Assembly (NCBI RefSeq): GCF_007859945.1
Contig: NZ_SJPQ01000001.1
Location: 1,488,001 to 1,552,000, forward strand
Direction: 5' to 3'
Source: Pseudobythopirellula maris
Lineage (GTDB): Bacteria > Planctomycetota > Planctomycetia > Pirellulales > Lacipirellulaceae
Length of the DNA stretch: 64,000 bases
Shown here: positions 11,074-20,072 of the stretch, one piece after another
Layout of the letters: the number at the start of each line of letters is the position of its first letter
Position numbering within the stretch: the stretch's first letter is position 1
Notes under the pieces: generated by a model
The model's input: the letters and a program-made list of their open reading frames with translations, nothing else
Told to the model about the DNA's origin: nothing
The model's database searches: none
Program-made: the position numbers and the translations under genes

Positions 11074-14008
11074 CCTGCTGCCGGCCACCGGCGAGACCGA
11101 CCGCGAAGCGCGCGCCCTGGAGCGGGCCGCCGCCGAACTGCACGACGCCTACGCCGCGGGTGAAGCCCCGATCCTGGCCGCTTCGGCGCGTGGTTTCCTC
11201 ATCGGGGCGCCCTCGGCCGACGACGCGACGATCGACCGCATCGTGAGCGAGTTGCTCGCCGACCCGGTGGTCGAACGCCCGCTCGCGGGCCGGATGGGCG
11301 ACATCGATTTAGCGGCGCCGCCGGCCGAGTTGGTTCAACGCGTGGGCGGTTCTCCCATCGGCTTGCTGCACGTGCTGCCCAAGCCGGGCGTCATGGACCC
11401 GGTCGCGGGCAGCGCGGAAGGCGCGATCGCCGACCTTGGCGTCGCTGAGCCGCACGTCCGTTCGCTCCGCAAGTACTGGGTTTCAGGAGTCACCCAAGAC
11501 CGGCTCGAAGAACTCGCCATGAGGCTGCTGGCGAACGACGCGATCGAACAAGTGGTTGTCGGACCGCTCGCGATCACCAGTCTCGACGCCGGTGAGGATC
11601 ACGCCTTCGAGCTCAAACACGTCGATATCGCGGGTCTCGACGACGAGGGGCTGATGCGACTCAGCCGCGAGGGGCAGCTCTACCTGCAACTCGCCGAGAT
11701 GCAAACCATCCAGCGTTATTTCGCCGATCAGGGCCGCGCACCGACCGACATCGAGCTGGAGACCCTCGCCCAAACGTGGAGCGAGCATTGCAGCCACAAA
11801 ACGCTGGCCGGACGCATCGCCTACCGCGACGAGCGGGGCGAGCGGCGGTTCGAGAACATGCTCAAGGAGACGATCTTCGCCGCCACCAATAAGTTGCGCG
11901 AGGGTTGGGGCGCCGACGATTGGTGCGTCAGCGTTTTCAAGGACAACGCCGGCATCGTCCGGTTCGACGAGACCGACAACGTTTGCTTCAAGGTCGAGAC
12001 CCACAACCACCCCTCGGCGCTCGAGCCGTACGGCGGCGCTAACACCGGCATGGGGGGCGTGATCCGCGACACGCTCGGCACGGGGCTGGGTGCCAAGCCG
12101 ATCTGCTCGACCGACGTCTTCTGCTTCGCCCCGCCCGACACGCCCGACTCCGAACTGCCGCCCGGCGTGCTGCCGCCCAGGCGCGTCATCGAAGGCGTCG
12201 TGGCCGGCGTGCGTGACTACGGAAACCGGATGGGCATCCCCACGGTGAACGGCGCCGTTTGCTTCGACCAGCGGTACCTGGGCAACCCGCTCGTCTATTG
12301 CGGCAACGCGGGTCTGATCCCGCACGACAAGTCGTTCAAGGAGCCCCAGCCGAACGACCTGATCGTGGCGATCGGCGGCCGCACCGGCAGAGACGGCATC
12401 CACGGCGCCACGTTCTCCAGCGCCGAGCTCACCAGCGAGAGCGAGAGCCTCTCGGGCGGGGCCGTGCAGATCGGCAACGCGATCGAAGAGAAGAAGGTGA
12501 CCGACGTGCTGCTCCAAGCGCGTGACCGGGGCCTGTTCACCGCGGTCACGGACTGCGGCGCCGGCGGCTTCAGCAGCGCGGTCGGCGAGATGGGCGAAGA
12601 GATCGGGGCCGAGGTGTGGCTGGAGAAGGCGCCGCTCAAATACCGCGGTCTCAGCTACACCGAGATCTGGATTTCCGAAGCGCAAGAGCGGATGGTCTTC
12701 TCCGTGCCGGACGACAAGTGGGAAGAGATGCACGCCCTGTGCGAAGCCGAGGGAGTCGAGGCCTCGGTGCTCGGCCGCTTCACGCCGACCGGCGATCTCA
12801 AGCTCACCTTCCACGGTGAAACCGTTGGCGAGCTCCCTATGGCGTTGCTGCACGACGGCCGCCCGCCGGTCGTGCGCGAGGCTTCCTACACGCCGCCAGC
12901 CACCGAGCCTTTCTCGCCGCCCGCCAAAGACGACTACACCGAAGACCTCCTCAAGATCCTGGGCTCGCTCAACGTGGCGAGCAAGGAATGGGTCATCCGC
13001 CAGTACGATCACGAGGTGCAGGGCGGCAGCGTTATAAAGCCGCTGGTCGGCGTTCAGAACGACGGTCCGGGCGACGCGGCGGTCGTGCGTCCCAAGCTAT
13101 CGTCGCGCCGCGGCTTGGTGATCTCCTGCGGCATCAATCCGCGATACGGCGAGTTCGATACGTACCGCATGGCGGCCAGCGCGATCGACGAGGCGATCCG
13201 CAACGCCGTGGCGGTGGGCGCCGACCCGACGCGACTCGCCCTGCTCGACAATTTTTGCTGGGGCGACTGCGAGCGGAGCGAGACACTCGGCTCGCTAGTC
13301 CGTGCGGCGCTGGCGTGCCACGACCTGTCGCTCGCGTTCGAGGCGCCGTTCGTCAGCGGCAAGGACAGCCTCAACAACGAGTTCAGCTACCTGGGCGCGG
13401 GCGGCGAGAAGCAAACGATCGCCATCCCGCCAACGCTGCTCATCAGCGCGATGGGCCAGGTCGACGACGTGGCCAAGTGCGTGACGATGGACCTCAAGCG
13501 GGCCGGCAACCGTCTCTACGCCGTCGGACTCACGCGTGACGAGATGGGCGGCTCTCACTTGGCTCTCGTCCAAGAACTCGCGGGTGGCGAGGCGCCTGCG
13601 GTCGACACCGATTTGGCCAAGACGGTGTTTGCCGGCGTTCACGCGGCGATCGACCAGGGGCTTGTTGCCTCGTGCCACGACGTGAGCGAGGGAGGGCTGT
13701 CCGCGGCTTTGGCCGAAATGGCTTTTGCGGGCGGCCTGGGCGTCGACGCCGACCTGTCGACGGCCCCCAGCGAGGGGCTCACCACGGCGGCCGTCGGCCT
13801 GCTGTTTAGCGAGTCGAACAGCCGCTTCGTTTGCGAGGTGGCGTCCGAGAACGCAGAGGCGTTTGAGGCCGCCCTGGGGGCGGCGCCGCACGCCGCCATC
13901 GGTGAGGTGACCGCAACCGACCACGTGGCGATCACCGCTGATGGCGCGGCCGTCCGCGCCGACCTCGCCGCCCTTAAAGAAGCGTGGCAAGCGCCGCTGC
14001 GTTGGTGA
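11054..14008 (+). CDS. purL: Phosphoribosylformylglycinamidine synthase, PurS-PurL fusion form
   Basis: ATP-dependent amidation of FGAR to FGAM, the fourth step of purine synthesis. The 984 residues exceed small PurL (about 740) and fall short of PurL with a fused glutaminase (about 1300). The N-terminal 230 residues contain a PurS-like segment ([20 protein letters not shown]). The synthetase core begins around residue 240 ([11 protein letters not shown]), followed by [31 protein letters not shown]-like [18 protein letters not shown], and [12 protein letters not shown]. Ammonia must come from the separate purQ 118 nt downstream. The GTG at 11054 is preceded by AAGGAAAAG about 6-14 nt upstream. 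The frame is open to 10802, but that part overlaps tyrA. Confidence 0.95.
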   Translation: MTLWEVNLLPATGETDREARALERAAAELHDAYAAGEAPILAASARGFLIGAPSADDATIDRIVSELLADPVVERPLAGRMGDIDLAAPPAELVQRVGGSPIGLLHVLPKPGVMDPVAGSAEGAIADLGVAEPHVRSLRKYWVSGVTQDRLEELAMRLLANDAIEQVVVGPLAITSLDAGEDHAFELKHVDIAGLDDEGLMRLSREGQLYLQLAEMQTIQRYFADQGRAPTDIELETLAQTWSEHCSHKTLAGRIAYRDERGERRFENMLKETIFAATNKLREGWGADDWCVSVFKDNAGIVRFDETDNVCFKVETHNHPSALEPYGGANTGMGGVIRDTLGTGLGAKPICSTDVFCFAPPDTPDSELPPGVLPPRRVIEGVVAGVRDYGNRMGIPTVNGAVCFDQRYLGNPLVYCGNAGLIPHDKSFKEPQPNDLIVAIGGRTGRDGIHGATFSSAELTSESESLSGGAVQIGNAIEEKKVTDVLLQARDRGLFTAVTDCGAGGFSSAVGEMGEEIGAEVWLEKAPLKYRGLSYTEIWISEAQERMVFSVPDDKWEEMHALCEAEGVEASVLGRFTPTGDLKLTFHGETVGELPMALLHDGRPPVVREASYTPPATEPFSPPAKDDYTEDLLKILGSLNVASKEWVIRQYDHEVQGGSVIKPLVGVQNDGPGDAAVVRPKLSSRRGLVISCGINPRYGEFDTYRMAASAIDEAIRNAVAVGADPTRLALLDNFCWGDCERSETLGSLVRAALACHDLSLAFEAPFVSGKDSLNNEFSYLGAGGEKQTIAIPPTLLISAMGQVDDVAKCVTMDLKRAGNRLYAVGLTRDEMGGSHLALVQELAGGEAPAVDTDLAKTVFAGVHAAIDQGLVASCHDVSEGGLSAALAEMAFAGGLGVDADLSTAPSEGLTTAAVGLLFSESNSRFVCEVASENAEAFEAALGAAPHAAIGEVTATDHVAITADGAAVRADLAALKEAWQAPLRW

Positions 14009-14071
14009 TCCGAAAGTGCTCGAAGCAACAGCCGACGACCCACGGTCGTCGCAGAACTACCGAGACGCCTT

Positions 14072-14092
14072 CCGACGAGCGTGGCTCGTCGG
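14072..14092. repeat. CCGA-GTG-TCGG hairpin repeat, copy 1
   Basis: Perfect 9-bp stem CCGACGAGC / GCTCGTCGG with loop GTG, in the purL-purQ gap. The flanks GACGCCTT before and CT after resemble the copy at 40460. The copy at 24310 belongs to the same family in reverse orientation. Confidence 0.6.
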
Positions 14093-14126
14093 CTAACAAT
14101 ACACGCTACGCTCAGACGCATATAAT

Positions 14127-14888
14127 ATGGCATCCCCCCGTGTGCTTGTGCTCCGTTCGCCCGGTGCGAACTGCGACGAAGAAACCGCCGAAGCGTTCCG
14201 ATTGGCCGGCGGCGTTGCCCAGCCGGTTCATGTGAACCGGCTGCTCGAATCCCCCGACCTGCTGGCCGACTACCAAGTGCTCTGCGTGCCGGGCGGCTTT
14301 AGCTACGGCGACGACATCGCCGCCGGACGTGTGCTGGGCGGCCAGCTGCGCCGCCGACTGGCAGACGCCTGCCAGCGGTTTCGCGACGACGGCAAGCTCG
14401 TGCTGGGAATCTGCAACGGCTATCAGGTGCTCATGAGCGCGGGCTTGCTCGACCTCGATAGCGAGGGCGCCGAAGGGAGCGGCGAGCGTTCCGCCACGCT
14501 CGCCTGGAGCGACCGCGGCCGCTACGACGCCCGCTGGGTTACGCTCCACGCCACGCCCGGCGAGTGCGTTTTCCTACGCGGGATCGACACGATCGAGATG
14601 CCGGTGGCGCACGCCGAGGGCCGCTTCGCCATCCGCGACTCGGCGGCGCTCGATCGCCTGCGCAACGCCGGACAACTCGTGCTCCGCTACGCCGAGGGCG
14701 ACAACCCCAACGGATCGGCCGACGACGTGGCCGGCGTTTGCGACCGTTCGGGCCGCGTGCTGGGGCTGATGCCCCACCCCGAGCGGTTCATCGACGCCAC
14801 CCAGCACCCGTGCTGGACTCGCAGCGGGCTGAGCGGTGAAGGGGCGGGGCTCGCGATCTTCCGCAACGCGGTGAGCTTCTTCGATTGA
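14127..14888 (+). CDS. purQ: FGAM synthase glutaminase subunit
   Basis: Class I glutamine amidotransferase that supplies ammonia to PurL. 253 residues, slightly longer than typical PurQ. It begins with VLVLRSPGANCDEET, the oxyanion-loop region is VPGGFSYGDDIAAGRVLGGQ, the nucleophile is C96 in GICNGYQVLM, and the catalytic His/Glu pair lies in LMPHPERFID near the C-terminus. The ATG at 14127 is directly preceded by a perfect TATAAT (14121-14126), which would place a transcription start inside the gene. A GTG at 14142 is an alternative start that still keeps the conserved N-terminal strand. It follows purL on the same strand. Confidence 0.94.
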   Translation: MASPRVLVLRSPGANCDEETAEAFRLAGGVAQPVHVNRLLESPDLLADYQVLCVPGGFSYGDDIAAGRVLGGQLRRRLADACQRFRDDGKLVLGICNGYQVLMSAGLLDLDSEGAEGSGERSATLAWSDRGRYDARWVTLHATPGECVFLRGIDTIEMPVAHAEGRFAIRDSAALDRLRNAGQLVLRYAEGDNPNGSADDVAGVCDRSGRVLGLMPHPERFIDATQHPCWTRSGLSGEGAGLAIFRNAVSFFD

Positions 14889-14903
14889 GCCGCCCCGCTG
14901 GGC

Positions 14904-17519
14904 TCAGCGTTGCGGGGTCGACGCGCTGGGCTCAGAAGCAACCCCCGGGGCCCGCACGCCTGGCCGCTCGATAGCGCGGACCATGACGCCGTCGACACCT
15001 GCCGTGACCACGCCCTCCACGCCGATTCGGAGCACGACCTCTCCGTCGCGCGGCGCTGCGCGAAGCAACCGAAACGGGGTCCAACGGTCAGGGCCCTCGA
15101 TTTTGAGCGACAGTGTTTCGCCCCCAAGCGAATCGCTCAGCACCAAGTAACCGGCCCCGGATGTGCGGGCCCAGCCGGTAAACTCGAGCAGTTCGCCCCG
15201 TCGCACCGTCACGGGCGGCGACTCGATCGCTTCGGCGCGTGCGGGCGTTCGGCCGACGACTCGTAAATAGCGTTGGCCGTGCGGCGACTCCTGGTCGGCG
15301 GCGAGGTCGACCTCGGCCGTCGACTCAGCCCCTGCCTTGTGACGGCGCCAGCCGAGCCGTCTGGTCTGTTCGATTTCTTCAAAGCTGCCGCCGTAGAGTC
15401 GGTTGGGGCCTCGTGGCAGCGTGGCCAGCAGGTGCGCAAGCCGAAAGTGGTCGGTCAGTGTCTCGGGGACGAGCGACAGCGGGGCGCTGTCGTGCAAGCC
15501 CTCGGGCCGAGCCAGCTCGAGCCGTTTCTCGGCCACCACGTCGGCGAGCCGCTGCGCTTCGTACGACGAGCGATACGCCGTGGCGAAGTCGCGGGCGACC
15601 AGCGCCAGCCGCGCCTTGCCCAAAAGCCCTTCAACCGCGCGACGTGTCGTCGGATCGAGCGCGTCGCGGTCCTCGAGCGCCGCCATCGCTAACTCGCGTT
15701 GCAGCGCAGCCGCTCGGGGGGCCACACGGCTGGTGTACTGCTCAAGCGAACGCGTGACACGGGGGTCGTTCGACACTAACAGAAACTCTCCCCCCGCGCC
15801 TTGCTCCGCAGCCACGCTCACTCCGCCGGCGACACGTCTCGCCCGACGGCCCGACAGGCCTGCTGGCGAGAGCCCCGCCACCCGCGCCCCGTCGCTGAGC
15901 CCTCGCAGCAGAACGGATTGGCCCGGCTCGGGAGGCAACACGAGCTCTACCCCTTGCCTTTGGAACGCCGCGAGTGGCGGTGAATCTGCTGCGACCCCAT
16001 CGACCGTATGCCGCCGGCTCCCCATCAGCCATGGCTCGATCAAGGCAAGCCGCAGGTTCAGCATCTCGAGCGATTTCGCCATCCGACCGGCGAACTGATC
16101 GGCGGCGGTGATCGGCTCCTCGGTCCAAACCACCAACCCGCGGGCGCCGAGCTCCACGGCGCGCCAGGCGGCGGCGGTCGTTTGGTGCGGGGGCGTCCAA
16201 CGCGGGGGAGCCCATTCGGGCAAGAGCGTCTGGATCTGCTCCGCTAGCGCCGGCTCAGGAGAAGCGGAGGCGATCGCCAAGATCGGCGTCCCGGCTCGTG
16301 ACTCATTGACGGCCCTTTCGAGCAGCGAGCGGCGGCTGCCGCTGACGGCCACCACCAGCCCGTCGACCGAGCGACTCCATGCGCCGAATGACTCGGTGGT
16401 CCGAGCGAGCAACGGACGCCGCAACCCTGTGGAGAGTCGACGGACACGATCGATTTCCACCAGCGCCGAGTCGAGACGCAGGCGGTCCGCTTCGCCCGGC
16501 AGCACCCAAGCCACCACCGGCGCCCAATCGGCGGACGTGTGGGTCTCGAGCGTCTCGGCCGATGGCGGCGGACAGAGAACACGCAGTTTCGCTGCGGCGA
16601 TTTGCTGGAGGGTTTTCGCGTCGGGCGTTTCGTCCAGCCAAACCGTGTTGAACCCGCGCTTCGCTAGCTCCCCGAAATCTTCATCACGCCAGCGGCAGGC
16701 GCGAGGGAAGAAATACTTCTCGTCGATACGCAAGCCGCCGCTATGAATTGTTATCTCGGGACCTACGGTCGTCTTCTCCAACGCCGAAAGTGCGGGGCCC
16801 TCGGCTGCGGCGCCGAGGTCGGATCCGTCGGCAGCGGCTTCAGAGCTTTGCGGTGTCGAGACCGACGCCACCTGGGCGACGCTCTCGAGGCGGACTTCAT
16901 CGATCCACAGCCGCACGCCACGCGGGTCGCCGGGACAGACAATCGCCACGCGTTCGACGTACGCCTCGCGCTCGTCGATCGCCGCGAACCGCTCGTCGAG
17001 CCGGAGCCCACGCGCGGCGCGTTTTACCGCAATGGGCAGCCCATCGAAACGCATCGTGGCCCACGAGCCGGCCCGCTCGTAGCGCTTTTCACTCCGCACG
17101 AGCACCCGTGCCGGTTCGCCTGTTCGTGGATCGGTCACCCTAGGCAGTACGACCTCTACAGCCAGAAGTGCGCCGGGATGGTCGGAACGGAAGTCGACCT
17201 CGACCCCTAGCTCATCGATCAACGCCGCCTTGGGCACGGTTCGGGTGAAAAGGCAAGAAGTGCCGGCTGGGCAGGCGTAGTTCGCTAGTTCAGCAAAACC
17301 CGGCTCGTTGCCGTTGCGGATCGAAACGCGTTTGTGGTGGTACAGCTCGACCTGAGCGACGCCGGGCCGCAACTCCCAACTCGTGGCGGGGGCGTCGCAC
17401 GGATCCGACCAAGGCTCAGCCAAGGCGTCCGCAGTGCTGAAACAAGCTAGCACGACACCAAGTGTCCAGAACGGCCTCCTCAGGAGTTGAAGCGGGCCGA
17501 TCTGGCGAGACTTATTCAT
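14904..17519 (-). CDS. Large exported protein, possible TIM-barrel core with flanking beta-sandwich domains
   Basis: 871 residues from the ATG at 17519, with a signal peptide (LGVVLACFSTADALAE). Residues about 35-220 form a beta-rich domain (VSIRNGNEPGFAELANYACP, IVCPGDPRGVRLWIDEVRLE) resembling a carbohydrate-binding jelly roll. Residues about 285-530 start with GLRIDEKYFFPRACRWRDED and FGELAKRGFNTVWLDE, a pattern seen at the beginning of glycoside-hydrolase-like TIM barrels. A helical stretch follows, and the C-terminal 130 residues form another beta sandwich (LLEFTGWARTSGAGYLVLSD, VVLRIGVEGVV). I recognise no catalytic motif and do not assign an enzyme activity. The gene converges on purQ with a 15-nt gap. 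Confidence 0.7.
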   Translation of the reverse strand: MNKSRQIGPLQLLRRPFWTLGVVLACFSTADALAEPWSDPCDAPATSWELRPGVAQVELYHHKRVSIRNGNEPGFAELANYACPAGTSCLFTRTVPKAALIDELGVEVDFRSDHPGALLAVEVVLPRVTDPRTGEPARVLVRSEKRYERAGSWATMRFDGLPIAVKRAARGLRLDERFAAIDEREAYVERVAIVCPGDPRGVRLWIDEVRLESVAQVASVSTPQSSEAAADGSDLGAAAEGPALSALEKTTVGPEITIHSGGLRIDEKYFFPRACRWRDEDFGELAKRGFNTVWLDETPDAKTLQQIAAAKLRVLCPPPSAETLETHTSADWAPVVAWVLPGEADRLRLDSALVEIDRVRRLSTGLRRPLLARTTESFGAWSRSVDGLVVAVSGSRRSLLERAVNESRAGTPILAIASASPEPALAEQIQTLLPEWAPPRWTPPHQTTAAAWRAVELGARGLVVWTEEPITAADQFAGRMAKSLEMLNLRLALIEPWLMGSRRHTVDGVAADSPPLAAFQRQGVELVLPPEPGQSVLLRGLSDGARVAGLSPAGLSGRRARRVAGGVSVAAEQGAGGEFLLVSNDPRVTRSLEQYTSRVAPRAAALQRELAMAALEDRDALDPTTRRAVEGLLGKARLALVARDFATAYRSSYEAQRLADVVAEKRLELARPEGLHDSAPLSLVPETLTDHFRLAHLLATLPRGPNRLYGGSFEEIEQTRRLGWRRHKAGAESTAEVDLAADQESPHGQRYLRVVGRTPARAEAIESPPVTVRRGELLEFTGWARTSGAGYLVLSDSLGGETLSLKIEGPDRWTPFRLLRAAPRDGEVVLRIGVEGVVTAGVDGVMVRAIERPGVRAPGVASEPSASTPQR

Positions 17520-17834
17520 GACAAACGGACGTGGACTACGGTCAACAACTCGGCCGCGGCGAAGTAGCAGAAACGCCACACGGTGGAGAACGCATGTAAG
17601 TAGCGGCTATATCAGGATTTGAGGTCCCCGGCCAGACGATTGTGTGGCGTTGTTGCAACAATGCCGGCCGCCACGGCACGCCGCAGGCGCCAATGGCTTG
17701 CCTTTGCGTAAGTCCAGTGCTTAGAATCAGTTGTGGCGGTGTCGGAACAGAGTGGCAGAGGTAATTGGCTCGGACTGGCGCGCTGACTGCAATGTGTGTG
17801 AGGCAACGCCCGCCTCTCACCGGAGATTCGCAAC
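17520..17834. promoter_or_regulatory. Divergent intergenic region with candidate plus-strand promoter
   Basis: No gene in this 315-nt gap between divergent genes. On the plus strand TTGCCT (17698-17703) and TAGAAT (17722-17727) are separated by 18 nt, matching the housekeeping consensus at 4 and 5 of 6 positions. This gives a leader of roughly 100 nt for the small gene at 17835. The minus-strand promoter was not identified. Confidence 0.4.
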
Positions 17835-18140
17835 ATGCCCGTATCTAAAGCCAATAACACCGCTCCTGTCGCCGAACTCCCCGCAGACCTCACTCGGCTT
17901 GTCGAAGCCGTGCAGGGTTTGCCGGAGGAGCACGCCGCTCGGATCCAGCCGCTCCTCGACCAAGTGGTCGAGAGCACGACCCGCCGTCGGCGTATCTTGT
18001 CGTTGGTGCAGGACGCGCTCAGCCAGTTGCGGCTTGACATGAAGTACCTGATGTTTGATCTCGAAGCGACCCGTCGTGAACGCGACGAGTGCCAAGCCAA
18101 GCTGCGAAACTGGGAGAGCGACACCGACCAAGGCGAATGA
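17835..18140 (+). CDS. Small conserved-looking coiled-coil protein
   Basis: 101 residues, highly charged. After an unstructured N-terminus come LTRLVEAVQGLPEEHAARIQ and the segment VVESTTRRRRILSLVQDALS, then QLRLDMKYLMFDLEATRRER and a helical tail. The heptad-like spacing suggests a long coiled coil. I recall similar short planctomycete proteins carrying an RRRRIL and a LRLDMKYL(M)FDLEATRRER block, some labelled transcriptional regulators, but no DNA-binding motif is visible and I assign no function. Its own promoter candidate lies about 110 nt upstream. The kinase gene starts 183 nt downstream, so cotranscription is possible. Confidence 0.8.
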   Translation: MPVSKANNTAPVAELPADLTRLVEAVQGLPEEHAARIQPLLDQVVESTTRRRRILSLVQDALSQLRLDMKYLMFDLEATRRERDECQAKLRNWESDTDQGE

Positions 18141-18323
18141 ACGCAAGCGACAGCACGTTGTCGTCATCGCGGGGCATAAGGATCGGGCCCCGGCGTTCCA
18201 CCGCCGTTGGGTCGTGTCGCACCGGCTAGCAACTCTTGGCGTAGCCGTCGCCGCGAGTCGTGTTGTCGCCAGCCGACCGAACGGATAGCCTCGGCCTACC
18301 TAAACCGCTGCTCCCCTTAAGCT

Positions 18324-19784
18324 ATGCCCGCGATCGCCACCGCCGAAGAACTCGCCCAGCGGGCCGTCGACGCCAACGTGCTCGACGGCGCGCAAGCGCA
18401 GGCGGTGTGGGGAGAATTCGGCTCACGCAACGTGAGCCTGGGCGACTTCACCCAGGCCTTGTTGCGCAAGGACTACCTCACCAACTATCAGATCGACCGG
18501 CTGACTCGTGGCCTTCGCGACGGCTACTACTACGGCGACTACAAGGTGCTCTACTGCGTGGGCGCCGGCACGTTCGCCCGTGTGTTCCGCGCTGCCCATC
18601 GCGAGACCGGCAAACTGGTTGCGGTGAAAGTGCTTCGCAGTCGACACAGCAGCGACCCGAAGGAGGCCGAGCTCTTCCGCCGCGAGGGGGACCTTTGCAA
18701 GGGCCTCGTCCACCCGAACATCGTGCCGATCCACGAGGTCAGCTCCCGCGGGTCCGAGCACTTTATCGTGATGGACTTTATCGAGGGGCGCAACCTCCGC
18801 GACTTCTACAAAGTCCGTAAGAAGTTCGGCTACGAGGAGGCCTCGCGTATCGTTTCCGGCATGCTGGCCGGTCTGCACTACGCCTTCCAGAAAGGTGTGA
18901 CGCACCGCGACTTGAAGATGTCGAACGTTCTGGTGGCCAGCAACGGTGTGGCGATGCTCGTTGACTTCGGCCTCGCCGGGCTCGACGCCGAAACCGGCGA
19001 CGGCGACGCCGCCAACCAGCGCTCGATCGACTACGCCGGCCTGGAGCGCGCCACAAGCGTGCGCCGCGACGACATCCGCAGCGACATTTTCTTCGCCGGC
19101 TGCATCTTCTGGCAATTGCTCGCGGGCAAGCCGCCGATGGCGGAGACGCGTGACCGCATGCAGCGGCTCGCCAAGTCGCGCTTCAAAGACATCCCGAACC
19201 TGCTCGAATCGGCCCCCGAGACCCCGCTGGCGATCTCGCTGGTGGTGAACAAGGCGATCGAATTCGACCCGCAGCGTCGCTACCAGTCGCCCGGCGATAT
19301 GCTCACCGACCTGAAGCTCGCCCTCAGACGCGTCGGCGACGGCGCCGCGGCTGGCAAACGCGAACTCGCCAGCCAGGAGGGCATCGGCCCCGACGGCCAG
19401 CCGCGCAAGATCATGGTCGTCGAATCCGACACCAAGCGGCAGGACGTGCTCCGCGATCTGTTCAAGCGAAACGGTTACCGGGTACTCGTCTCGGGCGACC
19501 CGAACCGAGCGCTCGAGCGTTTCGCTTCCAATCCGCAAGCGGCCGAGGTGATACTGTTCTGCGCCGCCACCGTGGGCGCCGACGCCCTCGACGCGTTCAA
19601 CGCTTGCGCCGACGACGCCCAGCTGCGGAACATGCCCGCCGTGCTCCTGCTCGAGGAGGCGCAGGCCAGTTGGGCCGCCGCCGCCAAGACGGGCGAGCAC
19701 CGCGGCGTGGTCACCATGCCGGTGAAACTACGCAAACTCCGCGAGGCGGTCCTTGCGGCCCTCGGCGCACAAGTCGCGTCCTGA
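18324..19784 (+). CDS. Ser/Thr protein kinase with C-terminal degenerate receiver domain
   Basis: 486-residue cytoplasmic kinase with no membrane segment. An N-terminal helical module (LAQRAVDANVLDGAQAQAVW, LRKDYLTNYQIDRLTRG) precedes the kinase core: glycine loop VGAGTFARVFRA (79-90), catalytic Lys K102 in VAVKVL, HRDLKMSN with D196, and DFG (214-216). All key kinase residues are present. After residue 355 a CheY-like fold begins (KIMVVESDTKRQDVLRDLFK, NGYRVLVSGDPNRALERF), but the strand that should end in the phosphoacceptor Asp reads EVILFCAATVG. It is therefore a pseudo-receiver that probably acts as a binding domain. The ATG at 18324 is the only sensible start. Confidence 0.9.
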   Translation: MPAIATAEELAQRAVDANVLDGAQAQAVWGEFGSRNVSLGDFTQALLRKDYLTNYQIDRLTRGLRDGYYYGDYKVLYCVGAGTFARVFRAAHRETGKLVAVKVLRSRHSSDPKEAELFRREGDLCKGLVHPNIVPIHEVSSRGSEHFIVMDFIEGRNLRDFYKVRKKFGYEEASRIVSGMLAGLHYAFQKGVTHRDLKMSNVLVASNGVAMLVDFGLAGLDAETGDGDAANQRSIDYAGLERATSVRRDDIRSDIFFAGCIFWQLLAGKPPMAETRDRMQRLAKSRFKDIPNLLESAPETPLAISLVVNKAIEFDPQRRYQSPGDMLTDLKLALRRVGDGAAAGKRELASQEGIGPDGQPRKIMVVESDTKRQDVLRDLFKRNGYRVLVSGDPNRALERFASNPQAAEVILFCAATVGADALDAFNACADDAQLRNMPAVLLLEEAQASWAAAAKTGEHRGVVTMPVKLRKLREAVLAALGAQVAS

Positions 19785-19808
19785 GACACTTGTCTCCTGA
19801 CGAGCGAT

Positions 19809-20030
19809 TCAGCCCCGTCTCCCTGTGGTGTAGCCCAGGCCGAAAAACACCATGGCGACCGCCACGCCAATTAACAGCGATTGAGCGTCCCTAAAGCCGT
19901 CTTCGTAGACGCTAAAAGCGAGCAGCCCCAGAGTGACAACTCCGGCTGCGTGGCAACCAAGGCCTGCTAGCCGGTTGAAGCCTTCGCGGGCACCTGCGGG
20001 AGTGTCTTCGTCTTGTCGGGGATTTTCCAT
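19809..20030 (-). CDS. Small two-helix membrane protein
   Basis: 73 residues with two hydrophobic segments: HAAGVVTLGLLAFSVYEDG at about 28-46 and SLLIGVAVAMVFFGLGYTTG at about 51-70, preceded by a charged N-terminus (MENPRQDEDTPAGAREG). The composition and helix pattern argue for a real gene rather than a chance frame. It is divergent from holB with starts 42 nt apart and ends 24 nt from the kinase stop. Function unknown. Confidence 0.6.
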   Translation of the reverse strand: MENPRQDEDTPAGAREGFNRLAGLGCHAAGVVTLGLLAFSVYEDGFRDAQSLLIGVAVAMVFFGLGYTTGRRG

Positions 20031-20072
20031 CGTTCCAATATTATCATTGTTCCCGAGCAGTCCAAAGCCAGC

